NCBI RefSeq assembly: GCF_005503355.1
Contig: NZ_SCMK01000023.1
Location: 20,476-84,475, forward strand
Length of the DNA: 64,000 bases
Source: Sphingomonas sp. 1F27F7B
GTDB lineage: Bacteria; Pseudomonadota; Alphaproteobacteria; Sphingomonadales; Sphingomonadaceae
Direction: 5' to 3'
In this document: positions 1 to 8,478 of the stretch, piece by piece
Layout of the letters: each line of letters begins with the position of its first letter
Position numbering within the stretch: the stretch's first letter is position 1
Notes under the pieces: model-generated
The model's input: the letters and a program-made list of their open reading frames with translations, nothing else
Databases searched by the model: none
Told to the model about the DNA's origin: nothing
Translations under genes and position numbers: made by a program

Positions 1-601
1 TGGGTGGCAGCGGCTGGGCTCGCTCAAGGGCCGCGAGCGCCGCATCGTCGAGCAATTCCGAGCCGGAACTCTCTTGAATCCAGCTGTCGAGGACCTTGCC
101 CTCGCGATCGACCTTGAAGGCCAGCCGCGTAATGCCCGACAGATTGAGACGGCGCGCCTCTGCCGGATAACGGCTGCCGTTCGCCACTGCTTCGTAAAGG
201 CGCCGCTGATAGTCGCTGAGCTGGGACGGGTTCATCGCCGCTTGCTCGCCCTGCGCTTCGCTGGGCACCTTCGCCGGCACCGCATCCGCGACGGGCGCCG
301 CCGCCGGCCGCGCGGGATCGCCCGGGCTCACGAGCTCGGCCAGGCGACGCTTGCCCTTGGCGAGAGGCGCGGCGGCGGCCGCCACATGATCGGCCTTCGC
401 CGCCCGGCTCCGCGTCCCTTCGGCACGGAACGGCTCGAACTCCAGGACCAGCGGGGCATGCGCGTCCCTGATCCCCAGCCTTTCCCGGTGGCTGTCGGAG
501 AGTCCGTACAGGATCCCGCCCAGTATGACGGCCTGACCGACACACGAGCAGAATAGACCCGGGAAATTGATCCGATTTGGACCAGGCATGAACACTCGCA
601 T
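1..601 (-). CDS. TonB-family energy transducer, partial (C-terminus off window)
   Basis: Reading the minus strand from the ATG at 601 gives a protein with a short N-terminus and one membrane segment (GQAVILGGILYGL). An Ala/Pro-rich periplasmic linker follows, then a TonB C-terminal domain of the TIGR01352 type (YPAEARRLNLSG, FKVDREGKVLDSWIQESSG, LDDAALAALERAQPLP). This domain contacts TonB-dependent receptors and passes on the proton-motive energy of ExbB/ExbD. The gene leaves the window a few residues after that motif, so the stop is not seen. A second in-frame ATG at 589 is an equally plausible start, and neither has a strong ribosome binding site. Family assignment is firm. The specific receptor partner cannot be told, and no exbB/exbD is visible. 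Confidence 0.85.
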   Translation of the reverse strand, partial: MRVFMPGPNRINFPGLFCSCVGQAVILGGILYGLSDSHRERLGIRDAHAPLVLEFEPFRAEGTRSRAAKADHVAAAAAPLAKGKRRLAELVSPGDPARPAAAPVADAVPAKVPSEAQGEQAAMNPSQLSDYQRRLYEAVANGSRYPAEARRLNLSGITRLAFKVDREGKVLDSWIQESSGSELLDDAALAALERAQPLPP

Positions 602-1048
602 TGAGTCGGAGCACCGTGCGCTTTTTAGACCACTTTTCTGGGACGCTAGTGTGACATGGATGATCCCGCGCTTTGCTCACCTAGGGGAAACACGGGGTCT
701 TCTGGCGCGCCGCACAAACGCGTGAGGGCGGGGCCCACGGAACTACCGCGACCGCTTCGTCATCGATCGCCCCTGCACCCACATTCACTGCCAGTGCGGC
801 CGGCCCGCGACGGTGCGGGCATCACATGGCCACCCCAAATCACAACATCATACAAAATCATCACAACAATAAACAATTTCATATCATCAATAGACAAAAG
901 CTGACCACAATAGACAATTCACAAAACAAAGAACCGCAATGGCATTGTCATACTCGATGATTAGCCAGATGCGTCACTTTGTTTGTGATTCGTGTAACCA
1001 TATCATCCCTACGCGCCACACGTAGACTTGCTAAAGGAATAATATCCC
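602..1048. other. Intergenic region, AT-rich half, upstream of the RTX gene
   Basis: This 447-bp divergent gap separates the TonB-like gene from the RTX gene. From about 830 the base composition drops sharply to AT-rich sequence with short direct repeats (ATCACAACA twice near 838 and 860, AATAGACAA twice near 890-915). A Shine-Dalgarno-like AAAGGA lies at about 1034, shortly before the ATG at 1049. The composition suggests that the control region of the RTX gene lies here, but I could not define a convincing -35/-10 pair. I regard the small open frame at 656-904 as non-coding. Confidence 0.5.
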
Positions 1049-3031
1049 ATGGATCATCTCAGCATCAGCGATGCGAGCGTCATCGAGGGTGATTCCGGCA
1101 CCCGCAACCTCGTCTTCACCGTCACTCGCACCGGCGATGCGAGCACCGCCGCCAGCGTCGAATATGGCGTCGAACTCGACGGCAGCGCTTCCGCGAACGA
1201 TCTCGCTCCCGGCGCGGCCCTGGCCGGCGTCGTCGATTTCGCCGCCGGCGAAACCACCAAGACGATCACCATCCCAGTCAAGGGCGACACCCAGGTCGAA
1301 GCCAACGAGACGCTCTCGGTCCATCTCTACCCGCTGAGCGCCAACGTGATCGTCGATCGCGACACCGCCACCGGCACCATCGTCAACGACGATGTTCTCC
1401 CCAGCCATGTCAGCATCGGCGACACCAGCGTCGTCGAAGGCAATAGCGGCACGAGCAACCTCGTCTTCACCGTCACTCGCACCGGCGGCATCGACGCCGC
1501 CGCCAGCGTCGAATATGGCGTCGAGCTCGACGGCAGCGCTTCCGCGAACGATCTCGCTCCCGGCGCGGCCCTGGCCGGCGTCGTCGATTTCGCCGCCGGC
1601 GAAACCACCAAGACGATCACCATCCCAGTCAAGGGCGATACCCAGGTCGAGGCCAACGAGACGCTCTCGGTCCATCTCTATCCGCTGAGCGCCAACGTGA
1701 TCGTCGATCGCGACACCGCCACCGGCACCATCGTCAACGACGATGTTCTCCCCAGCCATGTCAGCATCGGCGACACCAGCGTCGTCGAAGGCAATAGCGG
1801 CACGAGCAACCTCGTCTTCACCGTCACTCGCACCGGCGGCATCGACGCCGCCGCCAGCGTCGAATATGGCGTCGAACTCGACGGCAGCGCTTCCGCGAAC
1901 GATCTCGCTCCCGGTGCGGCCCTGGCCGGCGTCGTCGATTTCGCCGCCGGCGAAACCACCAAGACGATCACCATCCCAGTCAAGGGCGACACCCAGGTCG
2001 AGGCCAACGAGACGCTCTCGGTCCATCTCTACCCGCTCAGCGCCAACGTGATCGTCGATCGCGACACCGCCACCGGCACCATCGTCAACGACGACTATCC
2101 CAATCAGGCTCCCGTGGCGCACGCCGATACCGCGGCAGTCAACGAGGATGCGACGACGCCGAACCTGTGGGCCACATTGCTCGCCAACGACACGGATCCC
2201 GAGGGCCAGCCGCTTTCGATCAGTGCCGTCAATACCACGGGCACCCTGGGCCATGTGGTGTTCGACCCCGCGCACCAGACCCTGCAATATGTCGCCGACG
2301 CCGATGCGTTCGACGCGCTCGCGCCCGGCGCAACCGCGACCGACAGCTTCACCTATACGGTAACCGATGCCGGCGGGCTCACCAGCACGGCGACGGTGAC
2401 CGTCACGGTGACCGGGATCGCGGATGGCGTGGTGCGCGTCGGCACCATCCACAACGACACGCTCTACGGCACGTCGGGCGAAGACGCGCTGTATGGCGGC
2501 CTTGGCAATGACACGCTCTACGGCCTGGACGGACACGACGTGCTCGACGGCGGCCTCGGCAATGACACGCTGTACGGCGGCGACGGCAACGACACGCTGT
2601 ATGGCGGCGCAGGGAAGGACCAGCTGTACGGCGGCGCGGGCAACGACGCGCTCTATGGTGGCCTGGGCAACGACCAGCTGTGGGGCGGCACCGGCGCAGA
2701 CAGCTTCCACTTCAGCTGGTTCGGCGGCCGGGATACGATCTACGACTTCGACACGAGCCAGGATCGGATTGTCCTCGACGACGGCGTCACCGTGACCGGA
2801 ACCAAGGTCACGGACGTCAACCATGACGGCATCAACGACCTCGTCCTCAAGCTCAGCCTCGGCGGATCAGCGGTCCTGCTCGGCGTCAGCGATCCCAGCA
2901 AGGTCCAGATCGTCACCGGGGATTCCTGCTTCGACTCTCTGTCCGCTCTGGCTGGCAAGCTCGATGCCGATGGCACGCTCGCGAGCGGGTTCTCGCACGC
3001 GGCGCCGATCGACCTCGCCCACGGCTTCTGA
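1049..3031 (+). CDS. Secreted Calx-beta / cadherin-like / RTX-repeat protein
   Basis: The protein has 660 residues and no Sec signal. Domains in order: three Calx-beta repeats (about 3-116, 117-233, 234-350; VEGNSGTSNLVFTVTRT, ending GTIVNDD), a cadherin/VCBS-like domain (about 352-455; NQAPVAHAD, ANDTDPEG, SFTYTVTDAGG), and a block of hemolysin-type calcium-binding nonapeptides (about 470-555; GGLGNDTLYGG, GGAGNDALYGG). The C-terminal region of about 100 residues resembles those carrying type I secretion signals. Such proteins leave the cell directly through an ABC/HlyD/TolC channel and fold on external calcium, usually as adhesins or surface-layer components. The HlyD and ABC genes directly downstream on the other strand are the likely exporter. 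AAAGGA about 9 bases before the ATG supports the start. No catalytic domain is visible. Confidence 0.9.
   Translation: MDHLSISDASVIEGDSGTRNLVFTVTRTGDASTAASVEYGVELDGSASANDLAPGAALAGVVDFAAGETTKTITIPVKGDTQVEANETLSVHLYPLSANVIVDRDTATGTIVNDDVLPSHVSIGDTSVVEGNSGTSNLVFTVTRTGGIDAAASVEYGVELDGSASANDLAPGAALAGVVDFAAGETTKTITIPVKGDTQVEANETLSVHLYPLSANVIVDRDTATGTIVNDDVLPSHVSIGDTSVVEGNSGTSNLVFTVTRTGGIDAAASVEYGVELDGSASANDLAPGAALAGVVDFAAGETTKTITIPVKGDTQVEANETLSVHLYPLSANVIVDRDTATGTIVNDDYPNQAPVAHADTAAVNEDATTPNLWATLLANDTDPEGQPLSISAVNTTGTLGHVVFDPAHQTLQYVADADAFDALAPGATATDSFTYTVTDAGGLTSTATVTVTVTGIADGVVRVGTIHNDTLYGTSGEDALYGGLGNDTLYGLDGHDVLDGGLGNDTLYGGDGNDTLYGGAGKDQLYGGAGNDALYGGLGNDQLWGGTGADSFHFSWFGGRDTIYDFDTSQDRIVLDDGVTVTGTKVTDVNHDGINDLVLKLSLGGSAVLLGVSDPSKVQIVTGDSCFDSLSALAGKLDADGTLASGFSHAAPIDLAHGF
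1052..2097 (+). repeat. Three 351-bp tandem repeats encoding Calx-beta domains
   Basis: The unit is 351 bp (117 codons). Units 2 (about 1393-1743) and 3 (about 1744-2094) differ at only a few bases, and their antisense translations over 109 codons are identical. Unit 1 diverges mainly at its 5' end and near the RTGDAST/RTGGIDA segment. Near-identity at synonymous positions implies recent duplication or gene conversion, so copy number may vary between strains. Confidence 0.92.
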
Positions 3032-3036
3032 CGTGC

Positions 3037-3072
3037 GGCATCCCGGTCGGGCCCAGGCTCGACCGGGATGCC
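3037..3072. terminator. Bidirectional hairpin terminator between RTX gene and exporter operon
   Basis: GGCATCCCGGTCG at 3037-3049 pairs perfectly with CGACCGGGATGCC at 3060-3072. The ten-base loop itself contains GCC/GGC. The hairpin starts 6 bases after the RTX stop and lies 70 bases past the end of the convergent HlyD gene. There is no long T-run, but a 13-bp perfect GC-rich stem between convergent genes strongly suggests transcription termination in both directions. Confidence 0.75.
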
Positions 3073-3141
3073 ACATATGTGCCCATATGCGCGAACCGGG
3101 GTGAATGGACGAAACCAGCGCAGTTGCCGGCCATCGCTCCG

Positions 3142-4506
3142 TCAATGTTCGCGGAACGAGGACCAGAAGCTGCCGATGAGAGGCTCGAGAGCATAGTCGA
3201 GCGCCGTCCGCTTGCGCAGCGGGATCAGCACTTCGACCGGCATTCCGGCCCGCAGCGCGAAATCGCTGCCCCGCACCGCCCGGATCAGGCCCAGCTGGTC
3301 CCGCGGAACCGTGACTTCTCCGGTGAAGAAGCTCTGACCGGTCCTCTCATCCGTAAAACTGTCCGCCGACAAGCGGCTGAGCCGGCCCTCGAGGCTCGGC
3401 AGGCGGCGCTCGTGGAGCCCGGTGAAGCGCACCAGCGTCCGCTGCCCCACCGCCAGGTCATCGGCATCGTCGGGAGCGATCCTTGCCTGGATACGAAGCG
3501 CGACATGTTCGGGCACGATGTCCATGAGCTTCTGGCCCGGTGAAATCACGCCGCCCGGGGTGAAGATGGACAGGCCGACCACCGCCCCGGTAGCAGGTGC
3601 CCGTATGGCGGTTCGCTCGAGCTGATCGCGCGCGGCGATCCATTTGGGCAACGCCTCGCCGAGCCGGCTTTCGACATCGCGCAGGTCGGCGGCGGTCCGC
3701 TCGCGGAAGCTGCGCTCGGTCTCGAGCATCTGCATGCGGCTCTCCCCAACCGCGCCATGAGTCTGCGCGACGCTGGCACGATATTGCCCGCCCCGCCCCC
3801 GCAGCTCGGCGCGCGCGCGCTCGAGGTCACGCATTCTGGTTTGCGATACGAACCCCTTGTCGGCCACGGGGCGCAGCACCCTGATCTGCTCCTCGACCAG
3901 CCGCAGTTGCTCCTCCGTCGAATCCGCCTGGCGACCATAGCCGCGGCCCTGCTCGCTCGACTGGACGACACGCTGACCGAGTGTATCGCGCTGCGCCGCC
4001 AGCACGGCGTTGCGAGCGGCCAGCTCGATCCGCTGGAGCCGCATCGCTACCGCCGCCTCCGCCCGGTCTTCGGGCGCGAGACCGCTGAATTCACGAGGCG
4101 GCGCGAACGCCGGCTTGCCGAGCTCCTCCGCCTGCAGCCGGGCGCGCTGGGCGAGCAGGCGAATGGACTGGGATGCCAATGCCCGCTCCTGCGCCTGCAC
4201 TTCGGCGGCGGCCAGCTGCATCAGCAATTGCCCCCGTTCGACGCGCTGGCCCTCACGAACGAAGATCCGGCCGACGACGCCGCCATCGCGATGCTGGACC
4301 GATTGGCGCTGCCCCGAGACGACGAGCGTGCCGGGTGCATAGGCGGCGGCATCCAGTCGTATGAATGCCGCCCAACCCAGGAACAGGACGAAGAAGAGCA
4401 TGGCCACGATCGCGCCGAGCCGGATGTCTCGCGTCGGATCGGCTCGCGACGGGGCTGGAAGCGGCGCCACGTCGCGGCGCGGAGGGAGCAGAATGGTCGT
4501 CGTCAT
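3142..4506 (-). CDS. HlyD-family type I secretion periplasmic adaptor
   Basis: This is a 454-residue membrane fusion protein of the PrtE/AprE/HlyD class. It has a cytoplasmic N-terminus and one membrane segment at about 30-50 (AIVAMLFFVLFLGWAAFIRL). The first half-lipoyl/barrel strand follows (APGTLVVSGQRQSVQHRDGG), then a long Gln/Arg/Glu-rich coiled-coil hairpin (about 95-300). The returning lipoyl motif (IRAPATGAVVGLSIFTPGGV) and beta-barrel domain complete it. It bridges the inner-membrane ABC transporter and an outer-membrane TolC. The gene overlaps the upstream ABC gene by four bases (ATGA). No TolC gene is in the window. Length is normal for the family. Confidence 0.93.
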   Translation of the reverse strand: MTTTILLPPRRDVAPLPAPSRADPTRDIRLGAIVAMLFFVLFLGWAAFIRLDAAAYAPGTLVVSGQRQSVQHRDGGVVGRIFVREGQRVERGQLLMQLAAAEVQAQERALASQSIRLLAQRARLQAEELGKPAFAPPREFSGLAPEDRAEAAVAMRLQRIELAARNAVLAAQRDTLGQRVVQSSEQGRGYGRQADSTEEQLRLVEEQIRVLRPVADKGFVSQTRMRDLERARAELRGRGGQYRASVAQTHGAVGESRMQMLETERSFRERTAADLRDVESRLGEALPKWIAARDQLERTAIRAPATGAVVGLSIFTPGGVISPGQKLMDIVPEHVALRIQARIAPDDADDLAVGQRTLVRFTGLHERRLPSLEGRLSRLSADSFTDERTGQSFFTGEVTVPRDQLGLIRAVRGSDFALRAGMPVEVLIPLRKRTALDYALEPLIGSFWSSFREH

Positions 4507-6236
4507 CCCGCCTGCACTCCCGCGGCACGAGCGACGCGCAAGGCGGGTGGCGCGATCTTCGGCAACACCTCGTCACGCGGCCCGAACATCTCCACTCTCC
4601 CTTCGCGCAGCACCAGGATGCGATCGACCACCGGCAGGATGCCGAGCTTGTGCGAGACGATCAGGATCGTCCGCCCTTCCGCCTTGAGTGCGCCAAGCGC
4701 AGCGATCAGCGCGGAATCGCCTTCAGCGTCGAGATGCGCGTTGGGCTCGTCAAGAATCAGGATCGGCGGATCGCGGTACACGGCGCGTGCCAGCGCGATC
4801 CGCTGTGCCTGGCCCGCGGACAAGCCCTCGCCACGCAGCTTCAACACATGCTCATAGCCCTTGGGAAGCCGGCGAATCAGCGCATCGGCGCCGACCGTCT
4901 CGGCTGCGGCGATCACCGCCGCGTCGATCGCTGCGCGATCCTCCTCGAGTTCCGCGGAGAAGCGCGCGACATTCTCCGCCACCGTGCCGGCGAACAGCGC
5001 GAAATCCTGGGGGAGATAGCCGATATACCGGGCCAGCACCTCCGGCTCCCAGTCAATCGCATCGGCGCCGTCGAAGCGAACGGTGCCATGGTCGGGCAGC
5101 AATGCGCCGGCGATCGCGCGGACCAGAGTGGATTTCCCCGCCCCGCTCGGCCCCACGATCGCGATCACTTCGCCCGGCGCGATGCGCAGCGAGACCGAAT
5201 TGAGGATCGCGCCGTCGCGCGCATCGTTGAGCACGGTCACATTCTCGAGCGCCACGGCGCCGCGCGGCGGAGGCAGCCGGGTCGGCTCCGCCGCATCCTC
5301 CGCACCGTCCAGCAATAGGGTGAGGTTGCGATAGGCCTGGTGTGCCTGGACGATCGGACGCCAGGTACCGATCAGCTGCTCGATCGGCGCGAGCGCGCGC
5401 GCGATAAGGAAGGAAGCGGCGAAGATCGCCCCGCCCGAGATGAGATTGTCGACCGCGAGCAATGCGCCCAGCCCGAGTGCCAGCGACTGGAGCGCCAGGC
5501 GGACGAACTTGGTCGCGGTGAGGTAGCCGCCGGTCGCGAAGCCCGCATCGGTCTGCGCGTCGAGCATCGCCTCGCGCTGGCGCAACTGCCGGGCGACCAT
5601 CGCCCGGCGCATCCCGAGCGCGCGGATGCTGTCGCTCGACCCCAGCGCCGCTTCCTGATGCGCATAGGAAAGCGCGGCGATCCTCTGCGCCTGGTCCAGC
5701 CGCTTCCGGGTCGAACGCTCATTCGCCCAGGCGATCAGCGGCAACAGCGCGCAGCCGAGGATCGCGACCAGGCCGAGCCAGGGGTGCACCAGGAAGCAGA
5801 CCAGAATGTAGATCGGCACCCAGGGCGCATCGAACAGCGCCAGCACACCCGCCCCGCTGAGCGTGGCGCGCATCGTGTCGAATTCGCGCAGCGCCTGGCG
5901 GGCGACCGGCAGGTCCGGGCGCCCCAGCGTGGCATCGAGGATCTGCGGCGCGAGTGCGGCATCGAGCCGAACACCGGCGCGAACCAGCAGCCGCCCGCGG
6001 ATTCCGTCAAGCAGCGCCAGCGTGGCCAGCGCGAAGATCAAGACCAGCGTGAGGAAGGCCAGCGTCTGGAGACCCCGTGTCGGGATCACCCGGTCATAGA
6101 CCTGAAGCATGTACAAGGTCGGCGCGATGTAGAGCAGGTTGAGGAGCGCGCTGAACACCGCTGCGGCGAACAGATGGCGACGACACAGGGCCAAGGCGGC
6201 CGCGATGCCCGGCGAAGCTAGACGCAACTTGTCCAT
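4503..6236 (-). CDS. Type I secretion permease/ATPase (PrtD-like)
   Basis: This 577-residue half-transporter has an N-terminal ABC type-1 membrane domain (segments near 25-45, 58-80, 135-160 and 250-275). The nucleotide-binding domain shows Walker A GPSGAGKST (about residue 362), signature LSAGQAQRIALARA, Walker B ILILDEPNAHLD (about 490) and the switch His in VSHKLG. It lacks the N-terminal C39-like domain of HlyB, which matches the PrtD/AprD group that exports RTX proteases and adhesins. It is the first gene of a two-gene operon with the HlyD adaptor. The likely substrate is the RTX protein at 1049-3031, judged from proximity and family. Confidence 0.93.
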   Translation of the reverse strand: MDKLRLASPGIAAALALCRRHLFAAAVFSALLNLLYIAPTLYMLQVYDRVIPTRGLQTLAFLTLVLIFALATLALLDGIRGRLLVRAGVRLDAALAPQILDATLGRPDLPVARQALREFDTMRATLSGAGVLALFDAPWVPIYILVCFLVHPWLGLVAILGCALLPLIAWANERSTRKRLDQAQRIAALSYAHQEAALGSSDSIRALGMRRAMVARQLRQREAMLDAQTDAGFATGGYLTATKFVRLALQSLALGLGALLAVDNLISGGAIFAASFLIARALAPIEQLIGTWRPIVQAHQAYRNLTLLLDGAEDAAEPTRLPPPRGAVALENVTVLNDARDGAILNSVSLRIAPGEVIAIVGPSGAGKSTLVRAIAGALLPDHGTVRFDGADAIDWEPEVLARYIGYLPQDFALFAGTVAENVARFSAELEEDRAAIDAAVIAAAETVGADALIRRLPKGYEHVLKLRGEGLSAGQAQRIALARAVYRDPPILILDEPNAHLDAEGDSALIAALGALKAEGRTILIVSHKLGILPVVDRILVLREGRVEMFGPRDEVLPKIAPPALRVARAAGVQAG

Positions 6237-6516
6237 GGCTCGATCCGGAAAGAACCCCCGTGCGTGGGGGATGCCCGCATCGCTTCGCCCCGGCCCGACA
6301 CCGCTACCGGATCAACATGACGCTTTCCCGGAGAAAAACCCCCGGATCGGCTCCGCATGCGCGATTGTAGCCACAATCGACAAAACCCGGAACGGTTCGG
6401 CCTGGTCTCCGGCGACCGGCCCCGGCGAACCCGGAACCATCGGCCCGGCGGATCGCTTGCCGCACCATGGATGCAACCGGTCTCCGCGACGTGAAGACTC
6501 CTTCGGGGCGAGACGC

Positions 6517-7329
6517 ATGAAGCGCCTGATCGCCTTCGATCTCGACGGCACGCTCGCCCCGAGCAAGCAGATGCTCACCAGCGCAATGGCCGCGATGTTG
6601 GCCCGGCTGCTCGAAGTCGCCGATGCGGCCGTGATCTCCGGCGGCGACTGGCCGCAGTTCCAGCGCCAGGTCGCGGCGCGGCTGCAGGCCGGCACCCGGC
6701 GGGAGGGCCTGTGGCTGATGCCAACGACCGGCACCAAGCTCTATCGCCACGCCGGCGCATGGCGGGAAATCTATGCCGAGCGCTTCGACGATGCGGAGAA
6801 GCAGGCGATCCGCGCCGCGTTCGACCGGGCACTGGCCAAGGTCGCTCTTCCCGCCGAGAAAATCTGGGGCGAACGGATCGAGGATCGCGGAAGCCAGTTC
6901 ACCTTTTCCGGGCTCGGCCAACAGGCGCCGCTGGAGGCCAAGGCGCAATGGGACCCCGACCGGAGCAAGCGCGAGGCCCTGCAGGCCGAGTTGCGGCGCC
7001 TGCTGCCCCATCTCTCGATCCGGCTCGGCGGCACCACCTCCATCGACGTGACTCGCCCCGGCATCGACAAGGCGCATGCGCTGGAACGGCTCGCCGGCGA
7101 AAGCGGCATCCCCATCGCCGACATGCTGTTCGTCGGTGATGCCCTGTATCCCGGCGGCAATGACGAGCCCGCGCGCGCGACCGGCATCGATGCCATCCAG
7201 GTTCGCGACCCCACCGAGACCGGCACCGTCATCGCCACCGTCACCGCCTGCCTGCGCGACCAGGCGCGGCCGCCCGCACTTTCCACCCGCCAGCTTTCCG
7301 CCGAACCTGGGCACCGGCCAGGAATTTGA
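6517..7329 (+). CDS. HAD-IIB family phosphatase
   Basis: The protein has 270 residues and begins with HAD motif I (FDLDGTLAPS; nucleophile Asp8, acid/base Asp10). Motif II is in the segment VISGGDW. A Cof-type cap occupies about 80-170, followed by the Lys-containing segment GIDKAHAL and motif IV (FVGDALYPGGND). Cof-like HAD enzymes dephosphorylate sugar phosphates and similar small metabolites; this one resembles phosphomannomutase-like or sucrose-phosphate-phosphatase-like members. The reading frame stays open to 6139, but only from the ATG at 6517, preceded by a GGGGCGAG element, does the sequence look like protein. It stands alone between the exporter operon (divergent, 280-bp gap) and fliQ. 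The substrate is unknown. Confidence 0.85.
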   Translation: MKRLIAFDLDGTLAPSKQMLTSAMAAMLARLLEVADAAVISGGDWPQFQRQVAARLQAGTRREGLWLMPTTGTKLYRHAGAWREIYAERFDDAEKQAIRAAFDRALAKVALPAEKIWGERIEDRGSQFTFSGLGQQAPLEAKAQWDPDRSKREALQAELRRLLPHLSIRLGGTTSIDVTRPGIDKAHALERLAGESGIPIADMLFVGDALYPGGNDEPARATGIDAIQVRDPTETGTVIATVTACLRDQARPPALSTRQLSAEPGHRPGI

Positions 7330-7346
7330 ACCAAAGTCGTTGAATT

Positions 7347-7372
7347 AAAAGCTATTTGCCTTGGCGGAAATC
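7347..7372 (+). promoter_or_regulatory. Possible sigma-28-like promoter before fliQ
   Basis: TAAA at 7347-7350 is followed after 14 bases by GCGGAAAT at 7365-7372. This partly matches the flagellar sigma-28 consensus (TAAA, about 15 bases, GCCGATAA). Five of eight -10 positions agree, so the evidence is weak. The location, about 80 bases upstream of fliQ in a cluster that encodes FliA itself, is what makes it worth listing. Confidence 0.25.
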
Positions 7373-7401
7373 CACCTGGAATTATGGTTAACGAATCCGT
7401 G

Positions 7402-7418
7402 CCGAATCGTCGATTCGG
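7402..7418. promoter_or_regulatory. 17-bp perfect dyad upstream of fliQ
   Basis: CCGAATCG and CGATTCGG flank a single central T, giving an uninterrupted 8+8 inverted repeat 32 bases before the fliQ GTG. Its size and position suggest an operator for a dimeric regulator. It lies in the 120-bp gap between the HAD gene and fliQ, outside the inferred coding region. It is too short and has no following T-run to act as a terminator. Confidence 0.5.
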
Positions 7419-7449
7419 GGCGGGAAATCGGAAAATCCGGGGGGATTTC

Positions 7450-7719
7450 GTGGAAGCCGACCGCGCGCTCAATTTGCTCGACGACATGTTGTGGAACTGC
7501 CTGATCGTCGCCGGGCCGGTGTTGCTCGCCACGCTGGTCGTCGGCGTGCTGATCAGCATCTTGCAGGTAGCGACGCAGATGCAGGAAATGACGCTGAGCT
7601 ACGTGCCCAAGCTGCTCGTGGCGGCGATGCTGCTCATCCTGCTGGGCCCCTGGATGATCGCGCGGATCACCGATTTCGCGCGCGGCCTGTACCTGGTGAT
7701 CCCTACGCTCGCGAGCTGA
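7450..7719 (+). CDS. fliQ: Flagellar export gate protein FliQ
   Basis: The protein has 89 residues from a GTG start, exactly the usual FliQ length. Its two hydrophobic hairpins (NCLIVAGPVLLATLVVGVLI and LLVAAMLLILLGPWMIARI) are separated by the conserved QVATQMQEMTLSYVPK loop. With FliP and FliR it forms the helical export gate in the MS-ring pore. The frame is open from an ATG at 7384, but the sequence before the GTG is not FliQ-like. A GGGGGGA tract just before the GTG supports the shorter form. It is followed after 2 bases by fliR. fliP lies apart, in the opposite-strand operon. Confidence 0.93.
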   Translation: MEADRALNLLDDMLWNCLIVAGPVLLATLVVGVLISILQVATQMQEMTLSYVPKLLVAAMLLILLGPWMIARITDFARGLYLVIPTLAS

Positions 7720-7721
7720 TC

Positions 7722-8477
7722 ATGGGCGACCTGACCGACCAGGCGGTGGCCGTCCTGCTGCTTAGCCTGCGCATCGCGCCGACGCTGAGCTTCGCACAGC
7801 CCTTCACGCTCTTGCGCATTCCGGCGATGATAAGGCTGATCCTGGCGATCGCCCTTTCCGCCTGGCTGGTTTCCGGCAATCCCGACGCGACCTGGCGCGC
7901 GCCCTTCCGGGACGCCGGCCTGCCGGTGGTCGTGCTGGGCGAGCTCTTCCTGGGCGTGTCGCTCGCGCTTGCGCTCCAGCTCGCCTTCGCGGCGCTGCTC
8001 ACTGCCGGGCGGGCGATCGACATCCAGGCCGGATTCGGGCTGGCGGTGCTGGTCGATCCCACCACACGCGCGCAGATGCCGCTGGCCGGCACATTCTTCG
8101 CCTATGCCGGGGCCGCGATATTCTTCGCGATCGGCGCACCCGAGGACCTGCTGGCGATCTGGGCGGCCTCGGTGGAGAAAGTGCCGCTCGGCGCCGCGCG
8201 CCTGGGCGGCGATCCGGCGCCGTTGATCGAATATATGGGCACGGTGTTCCTGATGGCGATCGGACTCGCAGGGATCGTGCTGCTGGTGCTGTTCCTGCTC
8301 GACCTGATCGTCGCCTTCCTCTCGCGCACCCTGCCGCAGATGAACGTGCTGCTCCTCGGCTTCCAGGTGAAGGCGCTGGCGACCATCGCGGCGCTGCCGC
8401 TCGCTCTCTCCTTCTCGGGCGCGCTGTTCGCCCGGCTGATGCGCACTGCGCTCGAAACCATGCCGCGGCTGATCTGA
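7722..8477 (+). CDS. fliR: Flagellar export gate protein FliR
   Basis: The 251-residue integral membrane protein has six hydrophobic segments and the family pattern AVLLLSLRIAPTLSFAQPF near the N-terminus. GRAIDIQAGFGLAVLVDP and a C-terminal QMNVLLLGFQVKALA segment follow. Length agrees with the FliR family (about 255-265). It completes the FliPQR gate and contacts FlhB. The stop is one base before the FlhB ATG, so translation is probably coupled. Confidence 0.93.
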   Translation: MGDLTDQAVAVLLLSLRIAPTLSFAQPFTLLRIPAMIRLILAIALSAWLVSGNPDATWRAPFRDAGLPVVVLGELFLGVSLALALQLAFAALLTAGRAIDIQAGFGLAVLVDPTTRAQMPLAGTFFAYAGAAIFFAIGAPEDLLAIWAASVEKVPLGAARLGGDPAPLIEYMGTVFLMAIGLAGIVLLVLFLLDLIVAFLSRTLPQMNVLLLGFQVKALATIAALPLALSFSGALFARLMRTALETMPRLI

Positions 8478-8478
8478 C

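Noticed and set aside
24..680. 218-codon minus-strand open frame at the left end
   Set aside because: It overlaps the TonB-like gene in a different phase and has Arg/Gly/Pro-rich composition typical of a frame shadow; the TonB C-terminal domain decides the real frame.
656..904. 82-codon plus-strand open frame upstream of the RTX gene
   Set aside because: Composition changes abruptly halfway, there is no ribosome binding site, and it lies in a likely control region.
1052..2097. CRISPR-like regular repeats
   Set aside because: The 351-bp units are coding, in frame, and have no spacers.
1031..2824. Long antisense frame (597 codons) across the RTX gene
   Set aside because: It is an antisense shadow of a repetitive GC-rich gene; its repeats are the complements of the Calx-beta repeats.
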